DNA of 64,000 bases from Chitinophaga oryzae (GTDB taxonomy: Bacteria > Bacteroidota > Bacteroidia > Chitinophagales > Chitinophagaceae). Under the pieces are notes generated by a model, which saw only the letters and a program-made list of their open reading frames with translations, ran no database searches and had not been told where the DNA came from. Positions 35,509-46,021 of this stretch are shown here, one piece after another. The DNA is taken from positions 4,278,001 to 4,342,000 of the forward strand of contig NZ_CP051204.2 of assembly GCF_012516375.2 (NCBI RefSeq), given 5' to 3'. Within the stretch, counting starts at the first letter, position 1. Every line of letters begins with the position of its first letter. Made by a program: the position numbers and the translations under genes.

Positions 35509-38500
35509 TCAGTATTTTACAAAAACCCCTCTCTCCTGCACAGTTCCCCCTGTGAGCTGGAGAATATAGGTGCCCGGCGTTAATCCGGAAATATTTAACG
35601 AAGCCTGATTCCGGCCTTTGTTTACCTGCATCTTTTCCGAGCGCAGAACAGTGCCCTGCATCGTCATGATTTTCTGCACGGCAACGCCTGCGCTGGCCGC
35701 CATAAACACGATTTCTATCTGGCTGCCGGCTGGATTGGGGAAGATGATAAACTGCCTTGTTTTATCAGCGGCAGCTTTCATCGCTTCCGGTTTACTCATC
35801 ATCGCCGCAACGGAATCCCGCGCCGGCTCTTCTATGTGTTTCACCAGTTTGATGGTTTTGGAAAATCCGTGCTCCAGGTTAAACGATGCCGTCAGCGTAG
35901 TTCCCTGGCTGGTAATACTCACATTGGAGGGATTTTCCTGCACATCCCAGTTCCCGTTAAGGACCATGCTGACCGTCCTTGGATTAGCCAGCCAGTAATA
36001 ATTAAAGGCTGTTTCCGTCGTGATATTCATGTCCGGGGAGTTCACCGTTACTGTCAGCGTATCGCCGCTTTCTCTTAACCCTGCCATGGATACGGCTGAC
36101 ACGCTTTTTACATAACCAATATTGACGTTATTATTGGATGTAAAAAAGACATATGAGGTAAGCGACGAGGGATTATATCTTACCACGTGCAGGGAGTCCG
36201 TTTGCTTTAGAATACTATAGGGCATAGCGGTGGCAAATTCCGCGGCCAGCGTTTGCATGCCCTGCGGCGTTGTACCCGGAACTACCACATAATGATAGCT
36301 GGCCTTGTTGGGCATTATGCCATGGTTCATCCAGGCTTTACTGGCGTAGGCAGTATCAAAGGAATTTGGAAGGCTCTGATCGGTGACAGACTCCCGGGGA
36401 GTAGCCTGCCGCGTTCTCACAACGCGCACGGGCGCATTGCCGGCCGGGATGTAATAACCGGTTGATTGCGCATTCAGGAGCCATAAGGGGGTTGTGGCTG
36501 TACTGATGGTTTCATCATAGTTCGCATTTGTAACAGCGGCAGATGAATTAACATAAATGGGCGCATGGGTGGTCTTATTGATGGCCTGGAAAAGATTGGT
36601 AGCTACATTCCCTAAACCGTATTGCGTGGTAATTCCACTCCCCAGACAAACCAAAATGCTGTCAAACGCAAAGACCGTTTTCCTGAATACCAGGCGGGAG
36701 GGGTTATAATTTCCATTTGCCTTTTCAGAAAAATTTAAACCGAAAATACCATGCTGCCCAAGGGATAACGCCCCTGCGAAATTGAAATTCTGAAACTCCA
36801 TCGCCGTACCTGCCCTGGAGGGCTGCAATCCTCCATACCCCTCGAAGTGCACGGTAGTGGTACCAGGCATTACATTCCAATCCCATCCGCGGCCGTTGAG
36901 TACATACCCGGTGGCGGCGAGGGTGCCGTCATACAATACCTCCAGCGTACCGTAACTCTGGTAACGGCCATACCGGTTCTCCGTCTTATATATTTCCGCT
37001 CCGAATATTTTACTCGTAAACCCTCTCATCACCGCCACCCAGTTGCTCTTCCGCTGAATTCCCAATGCGCCGTAGTTATACTGATGAAAACCTTTCAGGG
37101 AGTTAACCGGTACGGGATATTTATTGACGCCTGTCACGTCGTTATAGATCCCTCCCATTACCGGGTCGGCATCAACCCCTTTAATATCGCCTCCTATTTC
37201 GACGAATTTTTCAAAGCGGTCAGGTGTTACCGGTAACTTATCGGGGAATGGATTTCTCCCGGACTCAGCATGCGCATACAACACGCCTTTGGATGATCCG
37301 GCCAGCAGATAAGTCAATCCCTTGCTCAGATTCTCATACGCACTGAGACTTATTTTATAAACCGTCCCTTTTAAATAATAGGCATAGTCGATCCATCTTA
37401 ACCACGCCCCCATGTAACTGGTATGCTGTGACCCGTGATGGTAACCGACGCCGTCGGGCTTCATCCCGTCCCTGCCACCCAGTCCGGGTACCGTGTTCCG
37501 CTCCAGGAAACGTTTCAGCAACTTCAGGTCACGGACGGCGGTGTTTGCGTCCTGCTCCAGGATGGCCAGGTCAAAAAGCAAGGGCATTTTTATATTGAGA
37601 AAGTCTACGCTGTAGCCCTCCTGGAAAGTGGCGCCATATAACACGGCATACTCGTTAGACCATTTCAGCATCTTTATCACCTCTTCCCGCATAGCCGGTG
37701 AATAATAGGGCAGCGCCAATAAAAATCCCAACGGGAAATTTCTTGCCGGCGTATAAGAATTGGTTTGAAACACAATTCTGCCACCTTCCGCCATGCCTTC
37801 ACTCAGCAAATACTCCGTAAACAATAATAACTTCGATAAAGCATCCGCATCACCAGCCGCTGCTCTTGCCAGTGACCCGCAATAGGACGATACCTTCACT
37901 AAAGTATCAGGATGGTAAATACTGCGAATGCCGGTGCCGTTGATACTGCCATCGCTGTTATAATGGATATTAAGGGAACGCACATAGTTTTTGGCGACGT
38001 TTAATAAAGTATCAGTGCCGGGTACTTTTATAAGACGGTTTTTTACCGTCTGCAAATCCGCCAGCTCCGTTGCCGTTGCCGCTACCACCGGCAGGTCCGG
38101 GCCGTTCTTCCAATTTTCCAGCACATCCAGATAAGGAGCGTTCGTCACATTCTTCCTGAAATAGGGATAGTCGGGATATACATGCGGACCGGGAATACGA
38201 ACATCCGTATTGCCAATGATGGTGGCTTCGTCAATATAGACCACACAGCTATTAGCCGCATTGGACGGCTTATAGGTAATTTTCATTTCGGTCAGGGCAA
38301 AAGTGTCCGGAACAGATCCGGTGAGGGGATAGTCGTAATAATAAGACCGGTGAAATTCCATCCATCCTTTATAATTCAACAGCATCCTTCCCTGTCTTTT
38401 TACCACCCCCTCTTCATCAAGGAACTGGAATAGCAGCGTATCAGTGGTGATTGCCTGGCTATAGATAAACATTTGCGCAGCGGCGGATGCAGCCTTTGTA

Positions 38501-38736
38501 ATTTCCGAATCCGGAATGGCCAGGTTGGTTGCCCGGATGAAATCCCCGTTTTGCGCGGCCCATTTCAGCGAGCCGGCACCTCCCTTGAGGTGTTCGGTGC
38601 AGGACGATAACGCCCCTGGTTTGTTACTTTGCCAGTTGCCGGGAATACCGGTGTCAAAAGAAACAAAGCGTTGCTGAGACCTAAGCCCGCTAAGGCCTGC
38701 CAAAAACATCAAAACAAGTAGTAAAATTTTGTTCAT
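35509..38736 (-). CDS. Polysaccharide lyase family 8 (chondroitinase-type) with T9SS sorting domain
   Basis: 1075 aa with a Sec signal peptide (ILLLVLMFLAGLSGLRSQ). Residues ~20-190 are a carbohydrate-binding-like beta domain as in chondroitinase ABC. The helical toroid contains the catalytic stretch GMKPDGVGYHHGSQHTSYMG, where His and Tyr lie seven residues apart as in chondroitinase ABC, and ENRYGRYQSYGTLEVLYDG supplies the conserved Arg/Asn neighbourhood. The beta-sandwich half follows. The last ~80 residues are a type IX secretion sorting domain (FPNPAGSQIEIVF, GLTPGTYILQL), so the enzyme is exported to the surface or medium. Predicted activity: beta-elimination on a uronate polymer such as chondroitin sulfate or hyaluronan. 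The exact substrate is not determined by sequence. Confidence 0.88.
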   Translation of the reverse strand: MNKILLLVLMFLAGLSGLRSQQRFVSFDTGIPGNWQSNKPGALSSCTEHLKGGAGSLKWAAQNGDFIRATNLAIPDSEITKAASAAAQMFIYSQAITTDTLLFQFLDEEGVVKRQGRMLLNYKGWMEFHRSYYYDYPLTGSVPDTFALTEMKITYKPSNAANSCVVYIDEATIIGNTDVRIPGPHVYPDYPYFRKNVTNAPYLDVLENWKNGPDLPVVAATATELADLQTVKNRLIKVPGTDTLLNVAKNYVRSLNIHYNSDGSINGTGIRSIYHPDTLVKVSSYCGSLARAAAGDADALSKLLLFTEYLLSEGMAEGGRIVFQTNSYTPARNFPLGFLLALPYYSPAMREEVIKMLKWSNEYAVLYGATFQEGYSVDFLNIKMPLLFDLAILEQDANTAVRDLKLLKRFLERNTVPGLGGRDGMKPDGVGYHHGSQHTSYMGAWLRWIDYAYYLKGTVYKISLSAYENLSKGLTYLLAGSSKGVLYAHAESGRNPFPDKLPVTPDRFEKFVEIGGDIKGVDADPVMGGIYNDVTGVNKYPVPVNSLKGFHQYNYGALGIQRKSNWVAVMRGFTSKIFGAEIYKTENRYGRYQSYGTLEVLYDGTLAATGYVLNGRGWDWNVMPGTTTVHFEGYGGLQPSRAGTAMEFQNFNFAGALSLGQHGIFGLNFSEKANGNYNPSRLVFRKTVFAFDSILVCLGSGITTQYGLGNVATNLFQAINKTTHAPIYVNSSAAVTNANYDETISTATTPLWLLNAQSTGYYIPAGNAPVRVVRTRQATPRESVTDQSLPNSFDTAYASKAWMNHGIMPNKASYHYVVVPGTTPQGMQTLAAEFATAMPYSILKQTDSLHVVRYNPSSLTSYVFFTSNNNVNIGYVKSVSAVSMAGLRESGDTLTVTVNSPDMNITTETAFNYYWLANPRTVSMVLNGNWDVQENPSNVSITSQGTTLTASFNLEHGFSKTIKLVKHIEEPARDSVAAMMSKPEAMKAAADKTRQFIIFPNPAGSQIEIVFMAASAGVAVQKIMTMQGTVLRSEKMQVNKGRNQASLNISGLTPGTYILQLTGGTVQERGVFVKY

Positions 38737-38793
38737 AACTGATGTGATTTATGGTTTATGGTATAGCAGGAAACGGCAACCGGAAACATTTAC

Positions 38794-40178
38794 TCAATGA
38801 GGTTGCTGAATAATTTCCCGGTAGTGCGGCGACGGCAGGAATATGCCCCCGCTTTGCTGATAGAAGTCTTCATTTAACTCGAATACCCCATTCTTAGGCT
38901 GCGTCCAGGAAGCACCTGCCAACGGATGATAGCCCTGCATATTTTTCCAGTTGCGGTAATTCATATCCCCATTCGTTTCCATGAACCCCATCCCCACGCC
39001 GGGGAAAGACATCAGGCGTGCGGCAAGGTTTTTATTCCAGTCAATTAAAACAGGGTTTACGGTCAGGTCTGCACAGATACAGGGAATTTGTTTTTCAGCA
39101 GCCAGCGCCGCTATCTTCATCGACATACTCAGGGTTTTGGCAATGCCTTTCAACACCATGGCCTTGTAGCCCTGTTCTATTCTCCTGATCGCGGAGGTTT
39201 CATTGTGCACACTTTCATCGGCGGCAATGGTAATACCGGTGTCGGATACATCTTCTTCATTCTGTTCTGCCAGTGGTTCTTCATAAAACAGGATATGCTC
39301 AAAAGCGCCGATCTTCCTGGCATGGTCCAGGTAGCGCATCAGCCATTCCTTTTTTTCATAACGACCGTTGGCGTCCATTGTGTAAATCAGTTTACCGTTC
39401 GGGGTTTGCGCTGTACGCAGGTCTTTCAGCGCATGATGCACCTGGGTAAGCCTGGCCATGTCCTTTTCCAGCATCTCTGCCGTGGTTCCCGGGTAACCCG
39501 TCTTTATTTTAAATACAAAATAGCCGGCGGCGGCGGCCTGCTGTAAGTCCTGTACCGGCATACCGTACGGCACCTGGTACATGATGGCTACCTTATTGTT
39601 TTTATGCGACAGTCCTTTTTTGTAAGCGGCAGGAATCATCTCATCAAAGGTGGAGAAGTTATTCTCTGCCGCGTATAACAGCCAGGCGGCATTGTCGGCA
39701 CTCACCAACGCATTGTATACAAAATTGGTATTCAGATCTGTTTTACCGGTTAATTGCTTTGCTGCTGCCAGCAGCCGGGGAAGATCGCATCCAGCAACCT
39801 TACAGGATCGCGGAACGGTGTTTTTTTAATCAGTTTCAATGCATGGCCTGCCACCAGATACATCAGGGCATTCCCTTCTGTTTCCGAATGGGCGGCAAAC
39901 AGGTCTGCATCTCCGTATAATACACTCTGAGTGGCAATGCCGGTTTTCTTTACCCCCGATGCCGTTTCCAACCTGGAAGCCACCTGCCAGAGCTCTGTCA
40001 GGTAAGCTCCTTTAAAACCAAATGGCCGTACCAGCTTTTCGCGCTCAAAATCCGACCCTGTTTGAATAACCTCAATATTTTTCATAGTATGTGTTCCATA
40101 GCCTTTCAGCTGACCCAGGTCCATCCCTGTGAATGCAGCTATCAGGCCCGTATTTTTGATAAATTGTCTCCTGTGCAT
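38794..40178 (-). pseudogene. Enolase-superfamily (mandelate racemase/epimerase-like) enzyme, interrupted by a -1 frameshift
   Basis: The N-terminal fragment begins MHRRQFIKNTGLIAAFTG (Tat- or Sec-like signal) and runs to DAIFPGCWQQQSN, stopping at 39750. In the next frame the sequence continues without loss as LLAAAKQLTGKTDLNTNFVY and NALVSADNAAWLLY. One extra C in the CCCC run (plus-strand 39777-39780) gives a continuous ~461-aa protein. The active site is intact: FKIKTG (Lys acid/base pair), MDANGRY (Asp), YEEPLAE (Glu), ADESVH (Asp), and LKGIAKTLS (second Lys). These are the metal ligands and bases of the mandelate racemase/dipeptide epimerase group. The intact active site suggests a very recent mutation or a sequencing error. 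In the operon it may epimerise or dehydrate sugar acids released by the PL8 lyase. Confidence 0.83.
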
Positions 40179-40202
40179 TGTAATGGTAGTTGTCCCGGAT
40201 GA

Positions 40203-40595
40203 TCAGTCGGTAACAGTGACGGTTATAGCCCTTACGACCTCCTTCCCTGCATATATGCTGACATTCTTCGCTACAAAAAAAGCTTTATAGGTGCCTTTTT
40301 CTGCGTAGGTATAGGTGAACTTTGTGAGCCTGGCATCTGAATATCCTTTTACGGCAACCGATTTGTTAACGCCGGCGGCAGCTCCTTCCGGCCCGTACTC
40401 AAACCCGGCTTCCCCGGAATAAAATGAGATAATACCTGCTGTTCCTGCAAAATCAAACTGACCTTCTTTTCCCGCTTCAAAAGTGACGGATGAGGAGGTA
40501 AGGTTAAAATCCGGCGTATCCAGCGTTGGTTCTTTTTTGCAGGACACGGTCATCGTTAATAAGGATAATACGATCAATACTGCTTTCATATGCAT
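40203..40595 (-). CDS. DUF5017-like surface lipoprotein
   Basis: 130 aa with a lipobox (TMTVSC, Cys19 from ATG 40595; the second ATG at 40589 may be the true start). The mature protein is a beta sandwich with FNLTSSSVTFEAGKEGQFDF and GIISFYSGEAGFEYGPEG, the pattern of the DUF5017 module often seen after SusD in polysaccharide loci. It ends right after the fold, so the usual C-terminal binding domain is missing. Probably a surface glycan-binding protein. It lies 13 bp after susD and 24 bp before the enolase gene. Confidence 0.75.
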   Translation of the reverse strand: MHMKAVLIVLSLLTMTVSCKKEPTLDTPDFNLTSSSVTFEAGKEGQFDFAGTAGIISFYSGEAGFEYGPEGAAAGVNKSVAVKGYSDARLTKFTYTYAEKGTYKAFFVAKNVSIYAGKEVVRAITVTVTD

Positions 40596-40608
40596 ATCGG
40601 TTTATAAA

Positions 40609-42456
40609 TTACCAGCCCGGGTTTTGTGTTAATGCCTTATTTAAAGTCAGCTCCCTTGTAGGAATAGGCCAAAGCCGGTTCCTGTCTGATATGTTAGGCC
40701 CAAACCCCTTGATAAAAAGATTCAGGTAAGCAGGTGTAGTGGAAGTACCGAGGTCCCGTTCAATGGTAGCGGAAAGCGCATGCATGCGCTCTACAAAAAT
40801 CCCCCAGCGGATCAGATCTGCTTTGCGGTAGGTTTCCCCACTCAGCTCCCTTGATCTTTCATCCTGGATAAACCTGCGAAATGCGTCCTTACCGGCGGTT
40901 GCTTCTACCGGCATATCTGCATCGGCAGTGGTGTAAATGGTAGCAATGGCGCTGGCGCCGGCGCCATTGCCCCCGGTGAACGTAATGGAAGGCGCAGCCG
41001 TATATCCCACGCCGCGGGCTGTTCCATACACCGCATCGGGGGCAAATGTTATCCCTGTAACCTGACCACCCGACATGACCGCAGTGGCCGAAATACCGGA
41101 GCCTCCCCCGCCTGTAAAGGTTACGGCGGGTGCAGTCGTATAACCCGCGCCTCCACTGGTGATGGTCACCGTCTTAATACCGGTGCACCATCCTCTTCTT
41201 CTCACCTTGTTGACCGCTTCTATGGCTGCTGCGGTAGGTCCGGACACTTCATTTTCCGCTTCAGCAAACATCAGCAATACATCCGCGTAACGCATCAGGG
41301 GACAGTTGGTGGGCGTACCTGTATTATTTTTAGGCAGTACCACTTCATATTCCCTTCTGTATTTCCCGGGAAACCTGTTGTAAGCCGTGTTACGGCTAAC
41401 AGAAGTGAAGAAAATCTTATGATTGGCGGGCTGGCTGGCGGTACCGTAATTAAAAGTGGAGATAGACCAGTCTCTTCTGATGTCTCCTTCCTGGTAACGG
41501 TAGTACATGTCTGCCGTTGCTTTAATGCCCGCATAGGCGAAGCCGGTTTGTGTATTCTGTGTGGCATTGCCATTCACATCTCCCAGAGAGCCTGTTTCCG
41601 TATAGGCGTCAGATTTATTGCCCCAGTACTCTACCTCCCATAAACTTTCTTTGATATCATACTTATCCGATACCAGGTTGATGAATACGCCGGAATAGGA
41701 AGGGTTTAATGCGTGCCCCGCTTCCCCGTCGTCCATCACTTTCTTCGCCCAGTTACGGGCATCTTTATATTTGCTGATATCCCTGACAGGATAACCGGCC
41801 ATATGCAGGCATACACGTGCGAGCACGCCTCTTACGGCCGACTTGTTCACCCTGCCGCCAAAGCCCAGCTGTTTAATAGACGCCACCAATCCCTCTGCTT
41901 CGGTCATATCTGCGATGATGCGGTCATATACTTCTTTCGCAGTGGCACGCGGCGCATCTACCTGTTCAACCGATACAGGAGGCGTCAGGATCAATGGAAC
42001 GCCCCCAAAACTCTGCACCAGCATAAAATAATAATAGGCTCTTAAAAACAAGGCTTCGCCTTTTACCCTGGCACGGGCAGCCGAATCAAGGGCGGGATTA
42101 TTATCCAGGTTGGCCAGCAGATAATTGGCACGGCCAATACCAATATACAGGTTACTCCAGAAACTCTGAAAATCAGGATGGGCAGCGGTATAATCATAAA
42201 TATGAAGCCCGCTCAGGGGAGAACTCTTTACATACCAGTGCTCATCGCCCTCAAACCCGAACCGGAAGTGGATGGGATTGGAATACAATACACCGAGATT
42301 ATCATATACGCCATTCAATGCAATGTTCAGCTGTTCTACCGTGCGGTAGTAATCAGAAGGCTGCAGAAAGTCTTTGGGTTTGCTATCCAGTTTCTTTACA
42401 CAGGCGTTCAGACTGGTGAGAAGAAACAGGGATAATAATAAATAGCTGTACTTCAT
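40609..42456 (-). CDS. SusD/RagB family lipoprotein with a Gly-rich repeat insertion
   Basis: 615 aa with lipobox TSLNAC (Cys19) and the usual [16 protein letters not shown] opening. SusD motifs follow: [79 protein letters not shown], then [20 protein letters not shown]. Between VNKVRRRG and the ERSREL motif is an insertion of about 75-80 residues made of two glycine-rich repeats (see the repeat entry), which makes the protein longer than usual. It pairs with the SusC encoded 24 bp upstream in the operon and should bind the polymer cut by the PL8 lyase. Confidence 0.93.
   Translation of the reverse strand: MKYSYLLLSLFLLTSLNACVKKLDSKPKDFLQPSDYYRTVEQLNIALNGVYDNLGVLYSNPIHFRFGFEGDEHWYVKSSPLSGLHIYDYTAAHPDFQSFWSNLYIGIGRANYLLANLDNNPALDSAARARVKGEALFLRAYYYFMLVQSFGGVPLILTPPVSVEQVDAPRATAKEVYDRIIADMTEAEGLVASIKQLGFGGRVNKSAVRGVLARVCLHMAGYPVRDISKYKDARNWAKKVMDDGEAGHALNPSYSGVFINLVSDKYDIKESLWEVEYWGNKSDAYTETGSLGDVNGNATQNTQTGFAYAGIKATADMYYRYQEGDIRRDWSISTFNYGTASQPANHKIFFTSVSRNTAYNRFPGKYRREYEVVLPKNNTGTPTNCPLMRYADVLLMFAEAENEVSGPTAAAIEAVNKVRRRGWCTGIKTVTITSGGAGYTTAPAVTFTGGGGSGISATAVMSGGQVTGITFAPDAVYGTARGVGYTAAPSITFTGGNGAGASAIATIYTTADADMPVEATAGKDAFRRFIQDERSRELSGETYRKADLIRWGIFVERMHALSATIERDLGTSTTPAYLNLFIKGFGPNISDRNRLWPIPTRELTLNKALTQNPGW
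40935..41172 (-). repeat. Two Gly-rich protein repeats inserted in SusD
   Basis: The coding sequence holds two ~40-residue repeats of the form [20 protein letters not shown] and [20 protein letters not shown], joined by [20 protein letters not shown]. The shared pattern is G-x-GYT-x-AP-x-(V/I)TFTGG followed by a Gly/Ala run. Such repeats are not part of the SusD fold and probably form a separate surface beta structure. Confidence 0.7.
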
Positions 42457-42480
42457 GTTGTATGTTATGAGCGTCAGGAA

Positions 42481-45400
42481 TTAAAAGATGGCATTGAGTC
42501 CAAAAACAACGGTCCTTGCGATCGGGTAAGCCGAAAAGTCAAATCCGGGCGTCAGTACCGAACTACGAACGGACACTTCCGGGTCCATACCGGTGTAACT
42601 GGTAAATGTGAGCAGGTTTTGTGCGGCCACTGTGAGCCTTAGTTTACTGAAGTGTAAAGCACGCAGGTATCTTTCCGGGAGATTATAACCAAATGAAACG
42701 GTTTTCAGCCGCAGGTAAGAACCATCTTCAATTACTCTTGATGAATAGCTGCCTATGGTCCCCTGGCCGCCGGCTTTAAAGTTTTTGTTGGTGGGATTGG
42801 TTTCACTCCAGCGATCTTCATAGCTGGCGAACTGGTTCAGGCTGAGTCTTATATTGCCGTTACCTTCAAACATGTACCGGTTGGCGTTCATAATATCATT
42901 TCCGTACGACCATTGCAGGAATACGCCGAGATCAAATCCTTTGTAAGTAAAGTTATTGGAGAAACCGCCTGTATGGAGTGGTTGTCCGCGTCCTATGACG
43001 GTCAGGTCTGCCGTACTGATGTTGCCGTCCCCGTTCAGGTCCCGGTACTTAATATGCCCGGGCTGGGCAGCAGCGCCGTTATTGGTTACACCGGGCTTCA
43101 GCGTATACACGCCGGATGCCGATTTGTCAAAATCATCCAGCTGATAAACGCCGTCAAAAATATATCCGTAAAACATGCCGGCCGGCTGCCCTACCTGCGA
43201 AATATAGGGAGGGTTGTTGTTGTACTGGGTTTCAAAGTTCACGGTTGAATACAGCGCATCCTGTCCTCTTACCAGTTCCAGTATTTTGTTCTGATTAAAG
43301 CTGATGTTAAAATTGCTGGTCCATTCAAACGCCTTCGTTCTGACATTCACTGTTTTAAGGCTCAGTTCCACGCCCTGGTTCTGAATTTTACCGATGTTCT
43401 GTTGTGCGCTCAGCAGGCCCATGGTGGAGGGAAGGTCTGCATTCAGCAACAAGTCGCGCGTGATTTTCCGGTACCATTCGGCGGTAAACTCAATCCTGTC
43501 TTTAAACAACCCCAGGTCATAACCGATATTGAATTGCGTGGTGGTTTCCCATTTCAGGTTAGCATTGCCAATACCACTAATAATAGCGCCCTTGCCTGGG
43601 GTGGCATTATTAAACGAGTAGGAGTTCGCCACGGGAAAGCTTAACCCGGAATACGCATCATAATTACCTACCCGGTTGTTGCCGGTACTTCCGTAGCTAA
43701 GCCGCAGCTTTGAGTTGGATATCACCCGCGATCCTTTCATAAATTCTTCTTCCTGCATATTCCAGGCAAACGAGCCCGAGGGAAAATATCCCCACTTATG
43801 GCCTTTGGCGAACTTGGAGGAACCGTCGCCCCGGAAGGTCACTTCGAAAAGGTACTTTGACTGGTAGTTATAAGTCAGGCGGCTGAAGAAAGATGTCATA
43901 AAACTTTCACCGGCGCTGGCATAACCGGCATAAGGGATACCTTCATCCAGGCCGGGCATTTCCAGTTGCTCGTTCGGCAGGTTCTGGGCGGCATAACCAT
44001 AGGTTTCGGCTTTGTAGTTCTGAAACGAAACGCCTCCCAGTACGGTTATTTTATGGTCCTTGTTAAAAGTGGTGTTATAGGTAACGGTATTATCGTTGGA
44101 CCAGATGTTTGTTTCCGAATAGATCACAGAGCCATGCTGCCCTCTGGAGTTCCGCGGGTTCAGGGGGCTTCCCTGCACGGTTTTGGAGTTAAAGAAGAGA
44201 TCTCCCCTCTTTTGCCTGCCGGAGACGGAGCCGGAAAACCGGAACACCAGGTTACTCACCGGTGCATAGGAGATATAACCATTGGCCAGCAGGTCCGATG
44301 TTTTACTGATATTATGTTCATTGTTACTGGTGATGATGGGGTTTAGACGGATATCGTACTGGTTGAGAAAATCCATATCGCCTTCTTCTTCCGTGAGGTC
44401 CGAATTTGGATTACCGGATACCGGCCGGTATCCCCAGGCCCTGGATAACAGGTAGGTGGTGAAGGAAGGACCGTTTCCTTCAGACAGCGGCTGCCCTGAC
44501 GTGGTGATTTTACTGTAGTTGGCGGTGATGCCGGCTTTCAGCTTTTTGCCGATGCCCTGATCAATAGCCACCCTGCCCTGGTAGCGGTTATACCCCGAAT
44601 TGATGACGATTCCTTTCTGATCGTAGACTGAACCGGAAATGGAATACTTCGTTTGACCGGTACCTCCTCTTAAAGCGATGTTACTGATAGTGACGGGCGA
44701 CTGGCGGAATATCTGGTCCTGCCAGTTGATCCCTTCCATATCTTTGTAGGACTCCAACGTTCTTCCATTCGTAAAATAGGTGGCAGCGGCGGATGTTTTA
44801 TTGAGTTCCGTCTGGTATTTTACAAACTCGTAGGCGTCCATCACCGGTATTTTTTTCTGGACCTGTTGTATGCCATAGGAAGCATTAAAGGAAACAACGG
44901 GTTTTCCAATTTTACCTTTTTTTGTTTCTACCAGTATCACACCGTTAGCGGCCCTTGATCCATAAATAGCGGTAGCTGAGGCATCTTTCAGGATATTGAT
45001 CGTTTCTATATCATCCGGGTTGAGCATGCCGTCTTCCGGATCTTCGATCGGGAACCCATCGATCACATACAGCGGAGAATTACTTTGCGTTAATGAGTTA
45101 GCGCCCCTGATGACGATGCCCATTCCTTTCCCGGGTTGCCCGTCCTGGGAGGAAACCTGTACGCCGGCGATACGTCCGGCCAGCGCTTCGCTAAACGAAG
45201 CCACGGGCGCCTTTGCGATGTCAGTCATGTTTACCTGGCCTACCGAACCGGTAAGATCTGTTTTCTTAACGGTGCCATAAGCCACTACAATCACTTCAGA
45301 AAGATTGGAAACAGACTTGCTGAGCATTACATTCAATACCGCTCCTTTCGTAACGTTGAGCGTCTTTGAAGTATAACCCATCGCGGAAAAGGTGAGGATA

Positions 45401-45624
45401 TCGGCGTCATTTGCCTTAATGGTGTATTTACCGTTTGCATCTGTTTTTACAACAACGCCCGTCTGTTTTGCCCTGATGATGACAGTTGGTACGGGCTCAC
45501 CTGTTTCTGCATCTGTAACAGCGCCTGTAATGCTTTTAGGCTGCTGTGCATAGATTTTCACCGACGCAAGGAAAAACAACAAGAGCAGCATGACAAGCGC
45601 AGGCCTTGAATGATAGATATTCAT
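42481..45624 (-). CDS. SusC/RagA family TonB-linked outer membrane protein
   Basis: 1047 aa. Signal peptide (LVMLLLLFFLASVKIYAQ), then a carboxypeptidase-D-like domain (ITGAVTDAETGEPVPTVIIR), TonB plug (VIVVAYGTVKKTDLTGSVGQ, YVIDGFPIEDPEDGML, ETINILKDASATAIYGSRAA), and a 22-stranded-type barrel with SusC motifs such as FRQSPVTISNIALRGGTGQT and YGSTGNNRVGNYDAY. Unlike the SusC at 6268 it has no STN domain, so it is not expected to signal through an anti-sigma factor. It is the first gene of the six-gene polysaccharide operon and imports oligosaccharides with the SusD partner. Confidence 0.95.
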   Translation of the reverse strand: MNIYHSRPALVMLLLLFFLASVKIYAQQPKSITGAVTDAETGEPVPTVIIRAKQTGVVVKTDANGKYTIKANDADILTFSAMGYTSKTLNVTKGAVLNVMLSKSVSNLSEVIVVAYGTVKKTDLTGSVGQVNMTDIAKAPVASFSEALAGRIAGVQVSSQDGQPGKGMGIVIRGANSLTQSNSPLYVIDGFPIEDPEDGMLNPDDIETINILKDASATAIYGSRAANGVILVETKKGKIGKPVVSFNASYGIQQVQKKIPVMDAYEFVKYQTELNKTSAAATYFTNGRTLESYKDMEGINWQDQIFRQSPVTISNIALRGGTGQTKYSISGSVYDQKGIVINSGYNRYQGRVAIDQGIGKKLKAGITANYSKITTSGQPLSEGNGPSFTTYLLSRAWGYRPVSGNPNSDLTEEEGDMDFLNQYDIRLNPIITSNNEHNISKTSDLLANGYISYAPVSNLVFRFSGSVSGRQKRGDLFFNSKTVQGSPLNPRNSRGQHGSVIYSETNIWSNDNTVTYNTTFNKDHKITVLGGVSFQNYKAETYGYAAQNLPNEQLEMPGLDEGIPYAGYASAGESFMTSFFSRLTYNYQSKYLFEVTFRGDGSSKFAKGHKWGYFPSGSFAWNMQEEEFMKGSRVISNSKLRLSYGSTGNNRVGNYDAYSGLSFPVANSYSFNNATPGKGAIISGIGNANLKWETTTQFNIGYDLGLFKDRIEFTAEWYRKITRDLLLNADLPSTMGLLSAQQNIGKIQNQGVELSLKTVNVRTKAFEWTSNFNISFNQNKILELVRGQDALYSTVNFETQYNNNPPYISQVGQPAGMFYGYIFDGVYQLDDFDKSASGVYTLKPGVTNNGAAAQPGHIKYRDLNGDGNISTADLTVIGRGQPLHTGGFSNNFTYKGFDLGVFLQWSYGNDIMNANRYMFEGNGNIRLSLNQFASYEDRWSETNPTNKNFKAGGQGTIGSYSSRVIEDGSYLRLKTVSFGYNLPERYLRALHFSKLRLTVAAQNLLTFTSYTGMDPEVSVRSSVLTPGFDFSAYPIARTVVFGLNAIF

Positions 45625-45688
45625 TTTAATAATTTTGGCTGATAGATGTTGGTTTCAATAATTGTTATTCATCATAGTTGCATAAAAA

Positions 45689-45702
45689 CGTGTACGCACA
45701 CG
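45689..45702. promoter_or_regulatory. GTACG-type operator, site 1
   Basis: CGTGTACGCACACG, an inverted repeat of CGTGT/ACACG around ACGC, 65 bp upstream of the susC start. It matches the 46008 palindrome at 11 of 14 positions. The core resembles the GTACGTAC centre known for GntR-type regulators such as AraR. Confidence 0.45.
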
Positions 45703-46007
45703 AATGGTGACTGGCGTATACATCCAATAGAAACAGTTACTCTTTGCAAGAGTAGATTTTGGCTATCGTTTAACCGCTATATTTTTGTTTGCTTTAAAAT
45801 TCAGACAATCCTTCAATATACGCTTAACCCTCATGTGCCGGGGCAACGAGGAATTTTCCATACGTGAATAACATTAACTCCGGGAGGCCAGGTTTTTTTG
45901 GTTTTCGGCAGCATTATCGTACGTCCATGAATTACAAGCCTACGCTGTTTTTTTTGACAACGTTTCCCTTTCCGATTAGTATAAAAAAGACCCTTTATCT
46001 AAAAAAC

Positions 46008-46021
46008 CGGGTACGTACCCG
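46008..46021. promoter_or_regulatory. GTACG-type operator, site 2
   Basis: CGGGTACGTACCCG, a perfect 14-bp palindrome 212 bp upstream of the CE6 esterase and 383 bp upstream of susC. Together with site 1 and two half-matches (GTACGTCC 45919-45926, GTACGCAG 46176-46183) it suggests a regulator acting on both divergent units. Confidence 0.5.
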
